The notes beneath the pieces were generated by a model, which did not search any database, was not told the DNA's origin, and saw only the letters and a list, made by a program, of their open reading frames with translations. A stretch of 39,948 bases of DNA from assembly GCA_023481285.1 (NCBI GenBank), contig JAMCWL010000101.1, positions 1-39,948 of the forward strand. Reading direction: 5' to 3'. Position numbers and translations under genes: made by a program. This DNA is from Actinomycetota bacterium (GTDB lineage: Bacteria; Actinomycetota; Aquicultoria; Aquicultorales; JAMCWL01). Shown here piece after piece: positions 1 through 9,115 of the stretch; position 1 is the stretch's first letter; the number at the start of each line of letters is the position of its first letter.

Positions 1-259
1 TCATAAGGATACCAAGACGGTCCCTAAAGATCGCTCGGGAGCTTTACTCTTAGTACTTGGTTTTTAGATTTTTTAATTAAGGTTTTACCTAGCGCTGGTA
101 GGATAAGGATAGTTTAGTTTCTTGATGCTAAAGACCAAGGAACTAGGGGGTATGAGAGCAGAAGGGCTGCAAAGCGGCCCGTTGGGAGACGTCTTGTTTA
201 GGCGTGTTAGCCCGACCAGTTGGATTAACCAACTGAATTTTTTGAAAATTGCATAGTGT
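1..259 (+). other. 16S-23S internal spacer / 23S leader
   Basis: This is the AT-rich stretch immediately before a recognisable 23S 5' end. It ends in a TTGAAAATTGCATAGTG word, which is the usual pre-23S leader motif next to the mature end. It contains a small hairpin with CAGTTGG/CCAACTG arms (about 219-237) and a GGGCTGC/GCGGCCC stem (about 167-183). I see no tRNA in it. Its orientation is opposite to that of the 16S gene in this window, so it does not connect the two genes in the normal way. Confidence 0.6.
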
Positions 260-390
260 GGTTAAGTCGGTAAGGGCATGTGGTGGATGCCTTGGCGCTC
301 GGAGCCGATGAAGGGCGCGGTCAGGAACTGCGAAAGGCCCCGGTGAGCCCCTGGCGGCTTGGATCCGGGGATCTCCGAATGGGGGAACCC

Positions 391-442
391 GGTAAAGCAG
401 ACGCCGGATTCTAGATACTGGATTCTAGACGGACTGCTTTAT
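391..442 (+). repeat. palindromic repeat inserted in 23S (helix 9-like site)
   Basis: A segment begins GGTAAAGCAG and ends GGACTGCTTTATC; these ends pair to form a stem, and the middle holds two GGATTCTAGA-like words. The insert sits directly after the conserved GGGGGAACCC, where 23S helix 9 lies, a known site of intervening sequences in other bacteria. The same two ends and the same ATTCTGGA words occur in the intergenic repeat at 20763-20820. Whether it is cut out of the transcript cannot be seen from the sequence. Confidence 0.65.
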
Positions 443-591
443 CACCCTTCGCTGAAGTGATAGGCGAAGGGAGGGAACCTGGGGAACTGAATCATCTAAG
501 TACCCAGAGGAAGAGAGAGCAAAAAGCGATTCCCTTAGTAGCGGCGAGCGAAAAGGGAACAGCCCAAACCGGCTGGGCTCGTGTGAAATGA

Positions 592-659
592 CCCAGCACC
601 TAACTGGTTTAGCAGTACCTGCACAATCCGAAAAGGTACAGAACCAGTTAGGTGCTGGG
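592..659 (+). repeat. perfect 18-bp hairpin insert in 23S
   Basis: The arms at 592-609 and 642-659 are exact reverse complements over 18 nt (CCCAGCACCTAACTGGTT and its complement). The 32-nt loop has a second GTACCT/AGGTAC stem. It sits in a variable part of 23S domain I, after the GCGAGCGAAAAGGG block. It could be an ordinary helix expansion or an RNase III-processed intervening sequence. Confidence 0.6.
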
Positions 660-1042
660 ACGAGTAGCACGACGGCCTGCCAGCCTTATGCCCGGTCGGG
701 GTTGTGGGGATTGCCGGATGCGTTGGCAGATGCATCAGGAAGTTACAAATCTCCTATTTAGCTGAAGGATGCGATCGGCTATATGAAGAAAGCCAGAGAA
801 CGTATTCACCGCGCCAATGCTGATCCGCGATTACTATCGGCTCCAACTTCACGCAGTCGAGTTGCAGACTGCGATCCGAACCACGGCCGGCTTTTTGGGA
901 TCCGCTCGCCTTCACAGGCTTGCTTCTCTCTGTACCGGCCACTGTCGGGTGTGTGTCGCCCAGGACATCAAGAGCATGCGACCTGACGTCATCCCCTCCT
1001 TCCTCCCACTTGCGCGGGCAGTTTCCCATGAGTGCCCGACTC

Positions 1043-1066
1043 AGGGCTTATCCGTGAATACCCTTT
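1043..1066. repeat. repeat word inside 16S, copy A
   Basis: The + strand reads AGGGCTTATCCGTGAATA followed by CCCTTT. It matches, with two changes in 18, the left arm of the larger insertion at 2012-2076. It lies in the 16S segment between the GTTACCAGCG and GGGCACTCATGGGAAACTGCC blocks, where normal 16S has only a short helix. Confidence 0.55.
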
Positions 1067-2011
1067 ACGCTGGTAACATGGGATAAGGGGTTTTGTCCGT
1101 TACGAGGAGTTAACCTCACACCTCACGGCACGGACTGACGTCGGCTATCAACTCCTGTGCGGCGTCCGCTTCGGCAAGCCGACTTCCCCGATTTTCAAGG
1201 TTTCGGCCTTACTCATCGCTTCCACCGACCCGGATTCCTGCCAAACCGACCGCCGTCGCTTTCAGGGTTTAACCTTACTGACTTCTTAAGCCGATCCAAC
1301 ATTATCAAACCCGAAGCGGAAGACCCGGTTTCCCGGGCTGGCGCTCGCAGCAAGCCCTGGTGAGGTGTTGCACGCCCTGCATTAAACCACACCCGCCGCC
1401 GATTGTGCAGGCTTCCTCAGGTCCCTTGGATTTCAGTCTTGCGACCGTACTCTCCGGGCGGGGCACTTAATGCGTTAGCTTCGATCCTGACCTTCATGAG
1501 GGCCAAGACCTAGTGCCCATCTTTTACGGCTGGGACTACGGCGAATCCAATCGCCTTCGCTCCCCCAGCTTTCGTGCCTCAGTGTCAGGTGCAGTATGGA
1601 AAGCCGCCTTCGCCGATGGGGTTCCCCCCGGTATCATCGCATTTCACCGCTCCACCGGAAGTTCCGCTTTCCTCCTCTGCCCTCAAAGCCTCGCCGTATC
1701 ACCCGCTCTGCCCTCGGTTTTTAGCCCCGATGGATTTGACGAGCAACGCGCGAAACCACCTACGCACACTTTACGCCGATTAATACGGATAACGCTCGCA
1801 CCCTGCGTTTAACCGCGGCTGCTGGCACGCAGTTCGCCGGTGCTTCCCTCCGGGTACCGTCACCCGTTCCGTTTTACGGTCGAGCTTCTTTCCCGGTGAA
1901 TTGAAGTTTACGACACCCTTTCAAGTGCCTTCTTCCTTCGACGCGGCGTCACGTCGTCAGGCTTTCGCCCATTGCGACCGATTCCGCCCCGCTCATCCCC
2001 TTGGGAGGCTT

Positions 2012-2076
2012 AGGGCTTGTCCGTAAATAAATCCTTTGTGCTCACATCCCTAAAGGCCTATTCACGGACAAACCCT
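2012..2076. repeat. palindromic insertion inside 16S, copies B and C
   Basis: Arms AGGGCTTGTCCGTAAATA (2012-2029) and the complement of AGGGTTTGTCCGTGAATA (2059-2076) form an 18-position stem whose two non-Watson-Crick positions can be G-U pairs in RNA. An inner CCTTT/AAAGG stem follows. The insertion sits just after the CTCGGCGGGAG hairpin that corresponds to the CTCCTACGGGAG block. Both arms are versions of the word also found at 1043-1066. Confidence 0.6.
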
Positions 2077-2645
2077 TGCTCCCGCCGAGATCCGGCCCTT
2101 GTCTCAGTGCCGGTCGGGCTGTCCGGGCTTTCACCCCAGCTACCCGTAGTAGGCTTGGTAGGCAATTACCCCACCAACAACCTGATGGAACGCGAGCCCA
2201 TCCCAAAGCGACTAGCTTCTAGCTTCAAGCTATCGGCTATCCGTCTTTTTCTCCCAGCACATTCGTGACCAGGAGGTCATCCGGCATTAGCCCTCCCAGA
2301 CGACCTTGCAAGCTGCCTCCTTCATAGGTTTCCCTTTAAGAAAGCGCCTTCAGAGGCCTCCCGGAAAAGGTTATTCCGGTCTTCGGGGTAGGTTGCTCAC
2401 GCGTTACTCCGCTGTACGCCGCTTAGCCGGCTTCCCCAGCCGATGCACCGAGTCGGCACTCTCCGTCGAACACGGGCACGGAGTTCTGGGAGGGGTCACC
2501 TCGAACGCCCTCCTTTCCCATCCGGAGGCCCGCCTGCGGAGACCGTAGCCGATGCATCCTTAGGGTCGCCGACTCGCTCGACTAGCAGGGGATCAAGTGC
2601 GCCGCTAGCGTTCATCCTGAGCCGGGACCAGACCCTCAAAGCAAT

Positions 2646-3119
2646 ATTAAACGCCAAGTTAAGTTTGGACCAAACTCCCTCGACTTAAATCCAATCATCT
2701 CAATGTTCGAGGCCGGTTACGCCGACCAGCGTTTTTTCCACCGCGCCCATCTTCGGGGCGCTTTTTCAGTCCTCTCTATCTACCCGCTTTTGAAATCTAA
2801 TTTCACGCATTTTCAGTATTACTCTTTTTCAACCTTACTAGAGCTTAACTTTAAATTATTCTTTAATGAGGCCTATTTCAATCATTCTGAGCAGCCCAAA
2901 CATATTGAAGAGCTCAGCCTCGAAGGGATATAGTTCCCAATTTTACGCCTCCGAACTGCTACTTTGAGATTACTCAAAAGATGAGTCGCGGGAAAAACCA
3001 ATCGAGGTCTCTTCGGGAAAGCTGATAAGCGCAACCAAACAGGATTCTTGATTGTGGATACCGATAAAAAAGCACCACCAGACGCCGGCACAGGCTAATA
3101 ATCTAAAAAATCAATCTCG
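2646..3119. other. AT-rich gap upstream of the 16S-like gene
   Basis: I see no convincing gene here. On the minus strand it would be the rrn promoter and leader region. A possible -35/-10 pair (TTGAAA, 17 nt, TAATTT, about 2850-2880 on the minus strand) is weak. A GC-rich hairpin with T-run lies at 2743-2766. The minus strand also has a T-run around 3060-3070 that could end the acetyl-CoA synthetase transcript. Confidence 0.5.
2743..2766 (+). terminator. hairpin with T-run
   Basis: GCGCCC (2743-2748) pairs with GGGCGC (2756-2761), loop ATCTTCG, followed by TTTTT. On the + strand it has the shape of an intrinsic terminator, but no + strand gene ends here. On the minus strand the same hairpin lies in the leader of the 16S-like gene and may be a processing stem. 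Confidence 0.35.
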
Positions 3120-3176
3120 GCAGTCTGTTGTCTAGCGTCTAGCATCTGGCCTCTGGACTCCAGTCTCCAATGTCTA
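3120..3176. repeat. intergenic word repeat next to acs stop
   Basis: This gap is made of short related words such as GTCTAGCGTCTAGCATCTGG, CTCTGGACTCCAG and TCTCCAATGTCTA, starting immediately at the stop codon of the acetyl-CoA synthetase gene. The CTAGCATC word recurs in the repeat at 7131-7167, and the TCTGGACTCCAG words resemble those at 20763-20820 and 28577-28613. Confidence 0.5.
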
Positions 3177-3178
3177 CC

Positions 3179-5140
<1,962 letters not shown>

Positions 5141-5206
5141 GCTGCCAATCTCCTTTACCTGTTAGAGCCGTTTGTCGATGGGCGGACTCTTATCTGACTA
5201 TTCCTT

Positions 5207-5235
5207 ATCTTAAAGTCGGTCCGGTTCAGAGACAA
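5207..5235 (-). promoter_or_regulatory. candidate promoter for acs
   Basis: On the minus strand TTGTCT (5230-5235) and TAAGAT (5207-5212) are separated by exactly 17 nt and lie about 70 nt upstream of the acs start. This fits a sigma-70-like site. It is a pattern match only. Confidence 0.35.
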
Positions 5236-5345
5236 CGCTAAGTTACTGTCTAATCCGGAATTATTAACAACTCGTTTAAATCAGGAGCGGAACGAATCTT
5301 GTCGAGCGCCTCTTAAACGGCTAATATCCATGGGGTGGGAGGTCG

Positions 5346-6173
5346 ATGTTGACCTTGAAAAAATTTACCGGCAACAAGCTGGCTTTTTTGATCATAGGAG
5401 CGATTGCGGGGATCGTACCGGCGGCAGTTGGAATCGTACTGGCGGCAGCGGGCATCGTCAATCCTGACTCTCGCGATCCTTCCATCCCTTACCGCAACAA
5501 CGCCAAGCCCGTAACTGAGACGCCCATCGTCTGGAAGGCCAAGACCAGAGAGAAGGCCGTCGCTCTCACCTTCGACGACGGCCCAGACCCGAGATTCACA
5601 CCAAAAATCCTAGACATCCTGAAGAAAAACAAGATAAAAGCGACTTTCTTCGTTACCGGGGCAAACGCTCGCAAGTACCCCGAGCTCGTCAAGAGAGAAT
5701 TTCGCGAAGATCATCTTATCGGAAACCATACCTGGAGCCACCTCCATCTCAACCGCCTTCCCTTGCAAAAGGTCAAGGAGGAGATAGACCTGACCGGCGA
5801 TGAGATCGCCCGGATAACCGGATACTATCCTATCTATATGAGGCCGCCCTATGGTGAAATGAATAACCGGGTCTACAAGGTGATCAACGAACGCGGCTAC
5901 CGCGTTGCCATCTGGTCGACGCAATTTCAGGAGCTGCGCTACCCGGCTTCTCAAGACGACGCAGATTTCGTAGCTTCCCAGGTGAAACCGGGCAGCATAA
6001 TCCTGGGCCACGATGGACGGCGCTCATATCGCGTCCGCGGTGTTAACGCGCTGCCCCTGTTGATTTCCAAACTAAAAGCCCAGGGCTACCGCTTCGTTAG
6101 GATCGATGAACTGCTCACCAAGTCGGGGATGATTTCACCGAAATCCAAGCAGCCGAAAGCCCAGAAGCTGTAG
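5346..6173 (+). CDS. membrane-anchored polysaccharide deacetylase
   Basis: A 275-residue NodB-type carbohydrate esterase family 4 protein. Residues about 12-37 form one hydrophobic anchor, so the catalytic domain should be outside the membrane and act on peptidoglycan or an exopolysaccharide amino sugar. Metal and catalytic motifs are present: TFDDGP (75-80), NHTWSHLHL with His128 and His132, RPPYG (166-170) and GHDG with His222 near the C terminus. The ATG has a GGGAGG site just upstream. It stands alone, divergent from acs and convergent with the ABC exporter genes. The exact substrate cannot be deduced. Confidence 0.9.
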   Translation: MLTLKKFTGNKLAFLIIGAIAGIVPAAVGIVLAAAGIVNPDSRDPSIPYRNNAKPVTETPIVWKAKTREKAVALTFDDGPDPRFTPKILDILKKNKIKATFFVTGANARKYPELVKREFREDHLIGNHTWSHLHLNRLPLQKVKEEIDLTGDEIARITGYYPIYMRPPYGEMNNRVYKVINERGYRVAIWSTQFQELRYPASQDDADFVASQVKPGSIILGHDGRRSYRVRGVNALPLLISKLKAQGYRFVRIDELLTKSGMISPKSKQPKAQKL

Positions 6174-6325
6174 AGGACGACGACCGGAACCAATGCCGAC
6201 AGGTGAAAGCACCAACTGTAATAGTAAGAGCTATCGAACGCTTTGGCTATTTAAGGTGGCTTCCTAAGGAAATAGCGCTCTCCGATCAAGAAGAAAAACC
6301 TAAGCTAGCCAGGTGGAAGAGGGTA

Positions 6326-7009
6326 TTAACCGGCGGCCTCGTCCACGACCCCGTCTCGCATGCGGATGATGCGGTCGCATTTGGAACCAACCTCGTGGTC
6401 GTGGGTGACGAGGATAAAAGTGCGGCCCATGGCCCTGTTTAAATCTCTCATTATGCCGATGATCTCCGCTGACGTTGTCGAATCGAGATCCCCGGTCGGC
6501 TCATCCGCCAGGATGATGGCCGGCTCGTTGACGAGGGCTCGTGCGATGGCGACCCGCTGCTGCTCACCGCCGGAAAGCTCGCTCGGCAGATGACGAACTC
6601 GCTCACTCAAACCCACGCGATCCAGCATCTTTTCCGCCCTTTCGGATTTCGCACGACCGTTGACCCCGGCGTACTCCGCAGCGAGCATCACGTTCTCGAT
6701 GGCGGTGAGCGCAGGTATCAGGTTGAAGCCCTGAAAGATGAAGCCCAACTCTCTTGCCCGGATTCTCGTCAGCTCCGAGGGCCTGAGCTTGGTCACTTCC
6801 CGACCGCTTAGAAAGACCCTACCGTTGTCCGGGTCGTCCAGGCAACCGAGCATGTGGAGGAGGGTCGACTTTCCAGAACCGGAAGGCCCCATAATGGCCA
6901 CGAACTCGCCCGGCTCGATTGCCAGGCTCGCACCTTGCAGCGCGTGAACGAAATTGTTCTTTCCGAGCCGATATGATTTCTTAAGATTCTCAGCGACCAC
7001 TATGGCCAT
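6326..7009 (-). CDS. ABC transporter ATP-binding protein, LolD/MacB type
   Basis: A 227-residue ATPase with Walker A GPSGSGKS (41-48), signature LSGGEQ (145-150), Walker B ending in ILADE (Asp169, Glu170), D-loop and H-loop (ILVTHDHE). Length and motif spelling match the LolD/MacB/YknY group, which drives FtsX-type permeases instead of classic transporters. The ATG follows a GGAGGTGGATT ribosome site. The partner permease is upstream in the same direction at 7164-8327, separated by a 154-nt repeat-filled gap. It probably powers export or extraction of a peptide, lipid-linked molecule or toxic compound. Confidence 0.93.
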   Translation of the reverse strand: MAIVVAENLKKSYRLGKNNFVHALQGASLAIEPGEFVAIMGPSGSGKSTLLHMLGCLDDPDNGRVFLSGREVTKLRPSELTRIRARELGFIFQGFNLIPALTAIENVMLAAEYAGVNGRAKSERAEKMLDRVGLSERVRHLPSELSGGEQQRVAIARALVNEPAIILADEPTGDLDSTTSAEIIGIMRDLNRAMGRTFILVTHDHEVGSKCDRIIRMRDGVVDEAAG

Positions 7010-7110
7010 AATCCACCTCCATCAACTACTAGTCACTCCAGTTGCCGTCTTATTGACCAGCTACTTGCCCCTTGCTTGTCCATTTTGCTGCGTGCTTCTT
7101 TACCGGCAGT

Positions 7111-7132
7111 TCGGCGCCGCTAGGTGCCATCT
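7111..7132. repeat. GGCGCC palindromic repeat, copy 1
   Basis: The word TCGGCGCCGCTAGGTGCC followed by ATCT occurs here and, with two changes in 22, at 18597-18618. Its core can fold on itself (GGCGCC ... GGTGCC). Both copies lie in gaps between genes pointing the same way. Confidence 0.5.
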
Positions 7133-7167
7133 AGCATCCAGAGTCCAGGGTCCAGCGTCCGCTTTAC
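7131..7167 (-). repeat. GTAAAGCNG-type intergenic repeat
   Basis: Read on the minus strand this begins GTAAAGCGGACGCTGG at the permease stop codon and continues with CTGGACTCTGG and GATGCTAGATGG words. The start GTAAAGC, any base, G matches the ends of the 23S insertion at 391-442, the repeat at 20763-20820 and the repeat at 28577-28613. Confidence 0.5.
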
Positions 7168-8327
7168 TCATATCTCAGGGCCTTGACCGGATTGAGCCTC
7201 GCCGCATGCCAGGCAGGGTAGAGCCCCGCAAAGGCGCCCAAGGCTATGGCAAAAAGTGTAGCCCCGATGGCCAATCTTCCGGTCACAAGAAAGACGACCG
7301 TTCCTGTACCTGCCGTTGCTGAGTTCACCGCCTGTACGAAAGCCCAGCCCAGGCTGAGCCCCAGAAGACCACCGATTCCTCCGATGGTCGCCGCCTCACC
7401 CAAAAACTCGCGAATGATTCGCCTATTGGAAGCACCTATGGCCTTCTTGATGCCGATCTCGCGCGTCCGCTCGGAGACCGACATCATCATCGTGTTGATG
7501 ACGGAAAGCCCGCCGACCAGCAGTGATATCGCCCCGATCCCGAATATTATGGTGTTAAAAATGACCATAGCCTGCCCCGTCTGCTTCCTGAACTCGGCCG
7601 GCCCCGTCGCTTTGACCTCTTTCACCTCTTTATTTATCCTCTTAGCGAGCACTCCCGGGTCCTCACCTGGCTTCGGGTAGACGACGATCGAGGTGATCAG
7701 ATCCTCTTTCTTGACCGTCTTCTGGAGGGCCACAGGTAGAGATTTAACAAAGAGGTCCTGAGCGTCCGGTAAGAGTATCGAGACCGTGGAGTCGGGAGCG
7801 GTCAGGGTCTTTTCCATGATGCCGACGACCTCGAACTCCTTGCCTCTAACCTTGATCTTCTTGCCCACTTTGGCGTTGAGGTCTTTCACGAGATCGGCGC
7901 CGACGACGGACTTACCGATATCTCCGTCTTTTAGTTTTCGGCCGGCGACATAACCGATCTTCCACTTCTTCTCTTCATACTTATTGGCCTTGAGATCGCC
8001 CGAGACCAACATCTTGGGCATCCCGAACGACATATTCTGCTCGGGATCGAGCATCATATACACCTGGGGGAAGGCGTCCGCTACACCCTTCACCTCTCTG
8101 ATCTCTTCGACCTTTTTGAGAGAAAGGGGTCGCACTGAGAAGTTGCCGGCGGTGGCTTCGGCAACCATGACCTTGTCACCATAGTACTTGGTCCCACCGT
8201 CGATCAGAAGATTAATCTTTTCCGCCATCGCTCCCATCACGACCAGGGCAAAGACCCCGATCGTAATCCCAAAGATCGTAAGCGACGAGCGCAATTTTCG
8301 CCTGAAAACGTTTCGAAGGACTCTCAA
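7164..8327 (-). CDS. MacB-like ABC transporter permease (FtsX family)
   Basis: A 387-residue permease of the four-helix MacB/FtsX type. It has an N-terminal membrane segment (about 12-35), a long extracytoplasmic MacB_PCD-like domain (about 40-250) and three C-terminal helices, with the family motif SERTREIGIKKAIGA between the second and third helix and ARLNPVKALRYE at the end. The start is TTG (8325-8327), chosen because AAGGAG lies 7 nt before it and no ATG fits. It works with the ATPase at 6326-7009. No membrane fusion protein (MacA type) is present beside it, so a tripartite efflux pump is not supported. Confidence 0.9.
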   Translation of the reverse strand: MRVLRNVFRRKLRSSLTIFGITIGVFALVVMGAMAEKINLLIDGGTKYYGDKVMVAEATAGNFSVRPLSLKKVEEIREVKGVADAFPQVYMMLDPEQNMSFGMPKMLVSGDLKANKYEEKKWKIGYVAGRKLKDGDIGKSVVGADLVKDLNAKVGKKIKVRGKEFEVVGIMEKTLTAPDSTVSILLPDAQDLFVKSLPVALQKTVKKEDLITSIVVYPKPGEDPGVLAKRINKEVKEVKATGPAEFRKQTGQAMVIFNTIIFGIGAISLLVGGLSVINTMMMSVSERTREIGIKKAIGASNRRIIREFLGEAATIGGIGGLLGLSLGWAFVQAVNSATAGTGTVVFLVTGRLAIGATLFAIALGAFAGLYPAWHAARLNPVKALRYE

Positions 8328-8422
8328 TTCCCAGCTCCTTAAACGATCGAATGATTTCTCTTCATGGGCGATAGATCAGATCACTGAGAGCGCCCGCATC
8401 TTTATCCCCTTCAAAAAAACAT

Positions 8423-8920
8423 CTAAGGAACGCTGAAGAGCACAGCCATCTGACGAAGAGCCTTCTTGCGCTCTTCATCCGTCGCCCTGTCGATTATGAG
8501 AACTCCCTGAAGGTGGTCGATTTCATGCTGAAGAGCCCGCGCAAGCAATCCGTCGGCCGTCATCTCGAATAATCGACCACGCTTGTCCAAAGCGCTCACC
8601 TTTATCTTGGCCGCCCGCTCGATGGGGATGTGCACCTCTGGAATGAGGCTCAAGCACCCCTCCTCGCCGACCTCCGTTTCCTCGCTCTTCCAGACAATAT
8701 CGGGATTAATAAGGGTGTGCGGTTTCTCGTCGATGTCGATGACGATTACGCTTTTCTGGACGCCGATCTGATTCGCGGCAAGACCAACACCCGGCGCGTC
8801 GTACATCGTCTCTATCATGCTCTTGGCGAGGGCTTTGATCTCTTTATCGATCCGCTCGACAGGCCTGGTCGCCTCTCGCACGACCGGATCGGGATATTTA
8901 CGTATTGGTAGTATAGCCAT
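8423..8920 (-). CDS. def: peptide deformylase
   Basis: A 165-residue metalloenzyme that removes the formyl group from nascent proteins. All three family motifs are present: GVGLAANQ (44-51), EGCLS (87-91, metal-binding Cys89) and HEIDH (132-136, metal-binding His132 and His136 and catalytic Glu133). The ribosome site is weak (AGGGAA). It lies downstream of priA in the same direction with a 195-nt gap, the usual actinobacterial neighbourhood; fmt, often next, is not here. Confidence 0.96.
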   Translation of the reverse strand: MAILPIRKYPDPVVREATRPVERIDKEIKALAKSMIETMYDAPGVGLAANQIGVQKSVIVIDIDEKPHTLINPDIVWKSEETEVGEEGCLSLIPEVHIPIERAAKIKVSALDKRGRLFEMTADGLLARALQHEIDHLQGVLIIDRATDEERKKALRQMAVLFSVP

Positions 8921-9115
8921 AGTATGTTATTCCCTGCCTGTATTAGTTTGTTCGATGCCAGGCGATTCAGCGGTCGGATCGCTTCTGGTTACCTGGTTTC
9001 GTACTTTCCTGGTTTCGTGGCATTCAAAAACCGGATTGAATTTAAGCGCTTACCTCCGTCCCTATCGCTAGGATTTCCGTTCCCCGAGAAACCAAGAATC
9101 TAAGAAGCCAAAAAA

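Larger units (their letters stand above)
260..796 (+). rRNA. 23S ribosomal RNA, 5' fragment
   Basis: The sequence opens with GGTTAAG, followed by the GGTGGATGCCTTGGC, GAGCCGATGAAGG, CCGAATGGGGGAACCC, CATCTAAGTACCCAGAGGAA and GTAGCGGCGAGCGAAAAGGG blocks of domain I, all well preserved. It then follows the actinobacterial pattern GTTGTGGGGATTGCC ... CAGGAAGTTACAAA ... TAGCTGAA. At about 796 it stops matching 23S and antisense 16S begins. Only the first tenth or so of the gene is present. Two insertions are visible: one at the helix 9 position (391-442) and a perfect hairpin after the GCGAGCGAA block (592-659). The good preservation contrasts with the strongly altered 16S next to it. Confidence 0.85.
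797..2645 (-). rRNA. 16S ribosomal RNA-like gene, divergent, expanded, 3'-truncated
   Basis: Read on the minus strand this follows 16S from the GGCTCAGGATGAACGCTAGCGGCG block to GATCAGCATTGGCGCGGTGAATACGTTCTC (about E. coli 1380), where it stops. Helix 44, helix 45 and the anti-Shine-Dalgarno end are missing. It is about 1850 nt long although only about 1380 E. coli positions are covered. Extra sequence sits at the helix 6 region (about 2425-2570), helix 8 (about 2279-2378), next to the 340-360 region (2012-2076), the helix 33 region (about 1168-1370) and near E. coli 1130 (about 1043-1070). Several near-universal blocks are changed: the 530-loop GGTAATACG reads GGTTAAACG, ATTAGATACCC reads ATTGGATTCGC, GAATTGACGG is replaced, and GCAACGAGCGCAACC reads GTAACGGACAAAACC. 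It may be a decaying copy or a very divergent functional gene. Confidence 0.75.

Noticed and set aside
1-259. tRNA genes in the rRNA spacer
   Set aside because: No T-loop GTTCGAATC-type word or cloverleaf pairing is seen.
1157-2933. Open frames of 70-100 codons across the rRNA region
   Set aside because: They overlap recognisable 16S or its leader, have no ribosome sites and no protein-like pattern; they are by-products of stable RNA sequence.
6203-6442. 79-codon + strand frame after the deacetylase
   Set aside because: Its second half is antisense to the ABC ATPase and it has no ribosome site. The first 40 codons look mildly protein-like, but this is not enough to call a gene.
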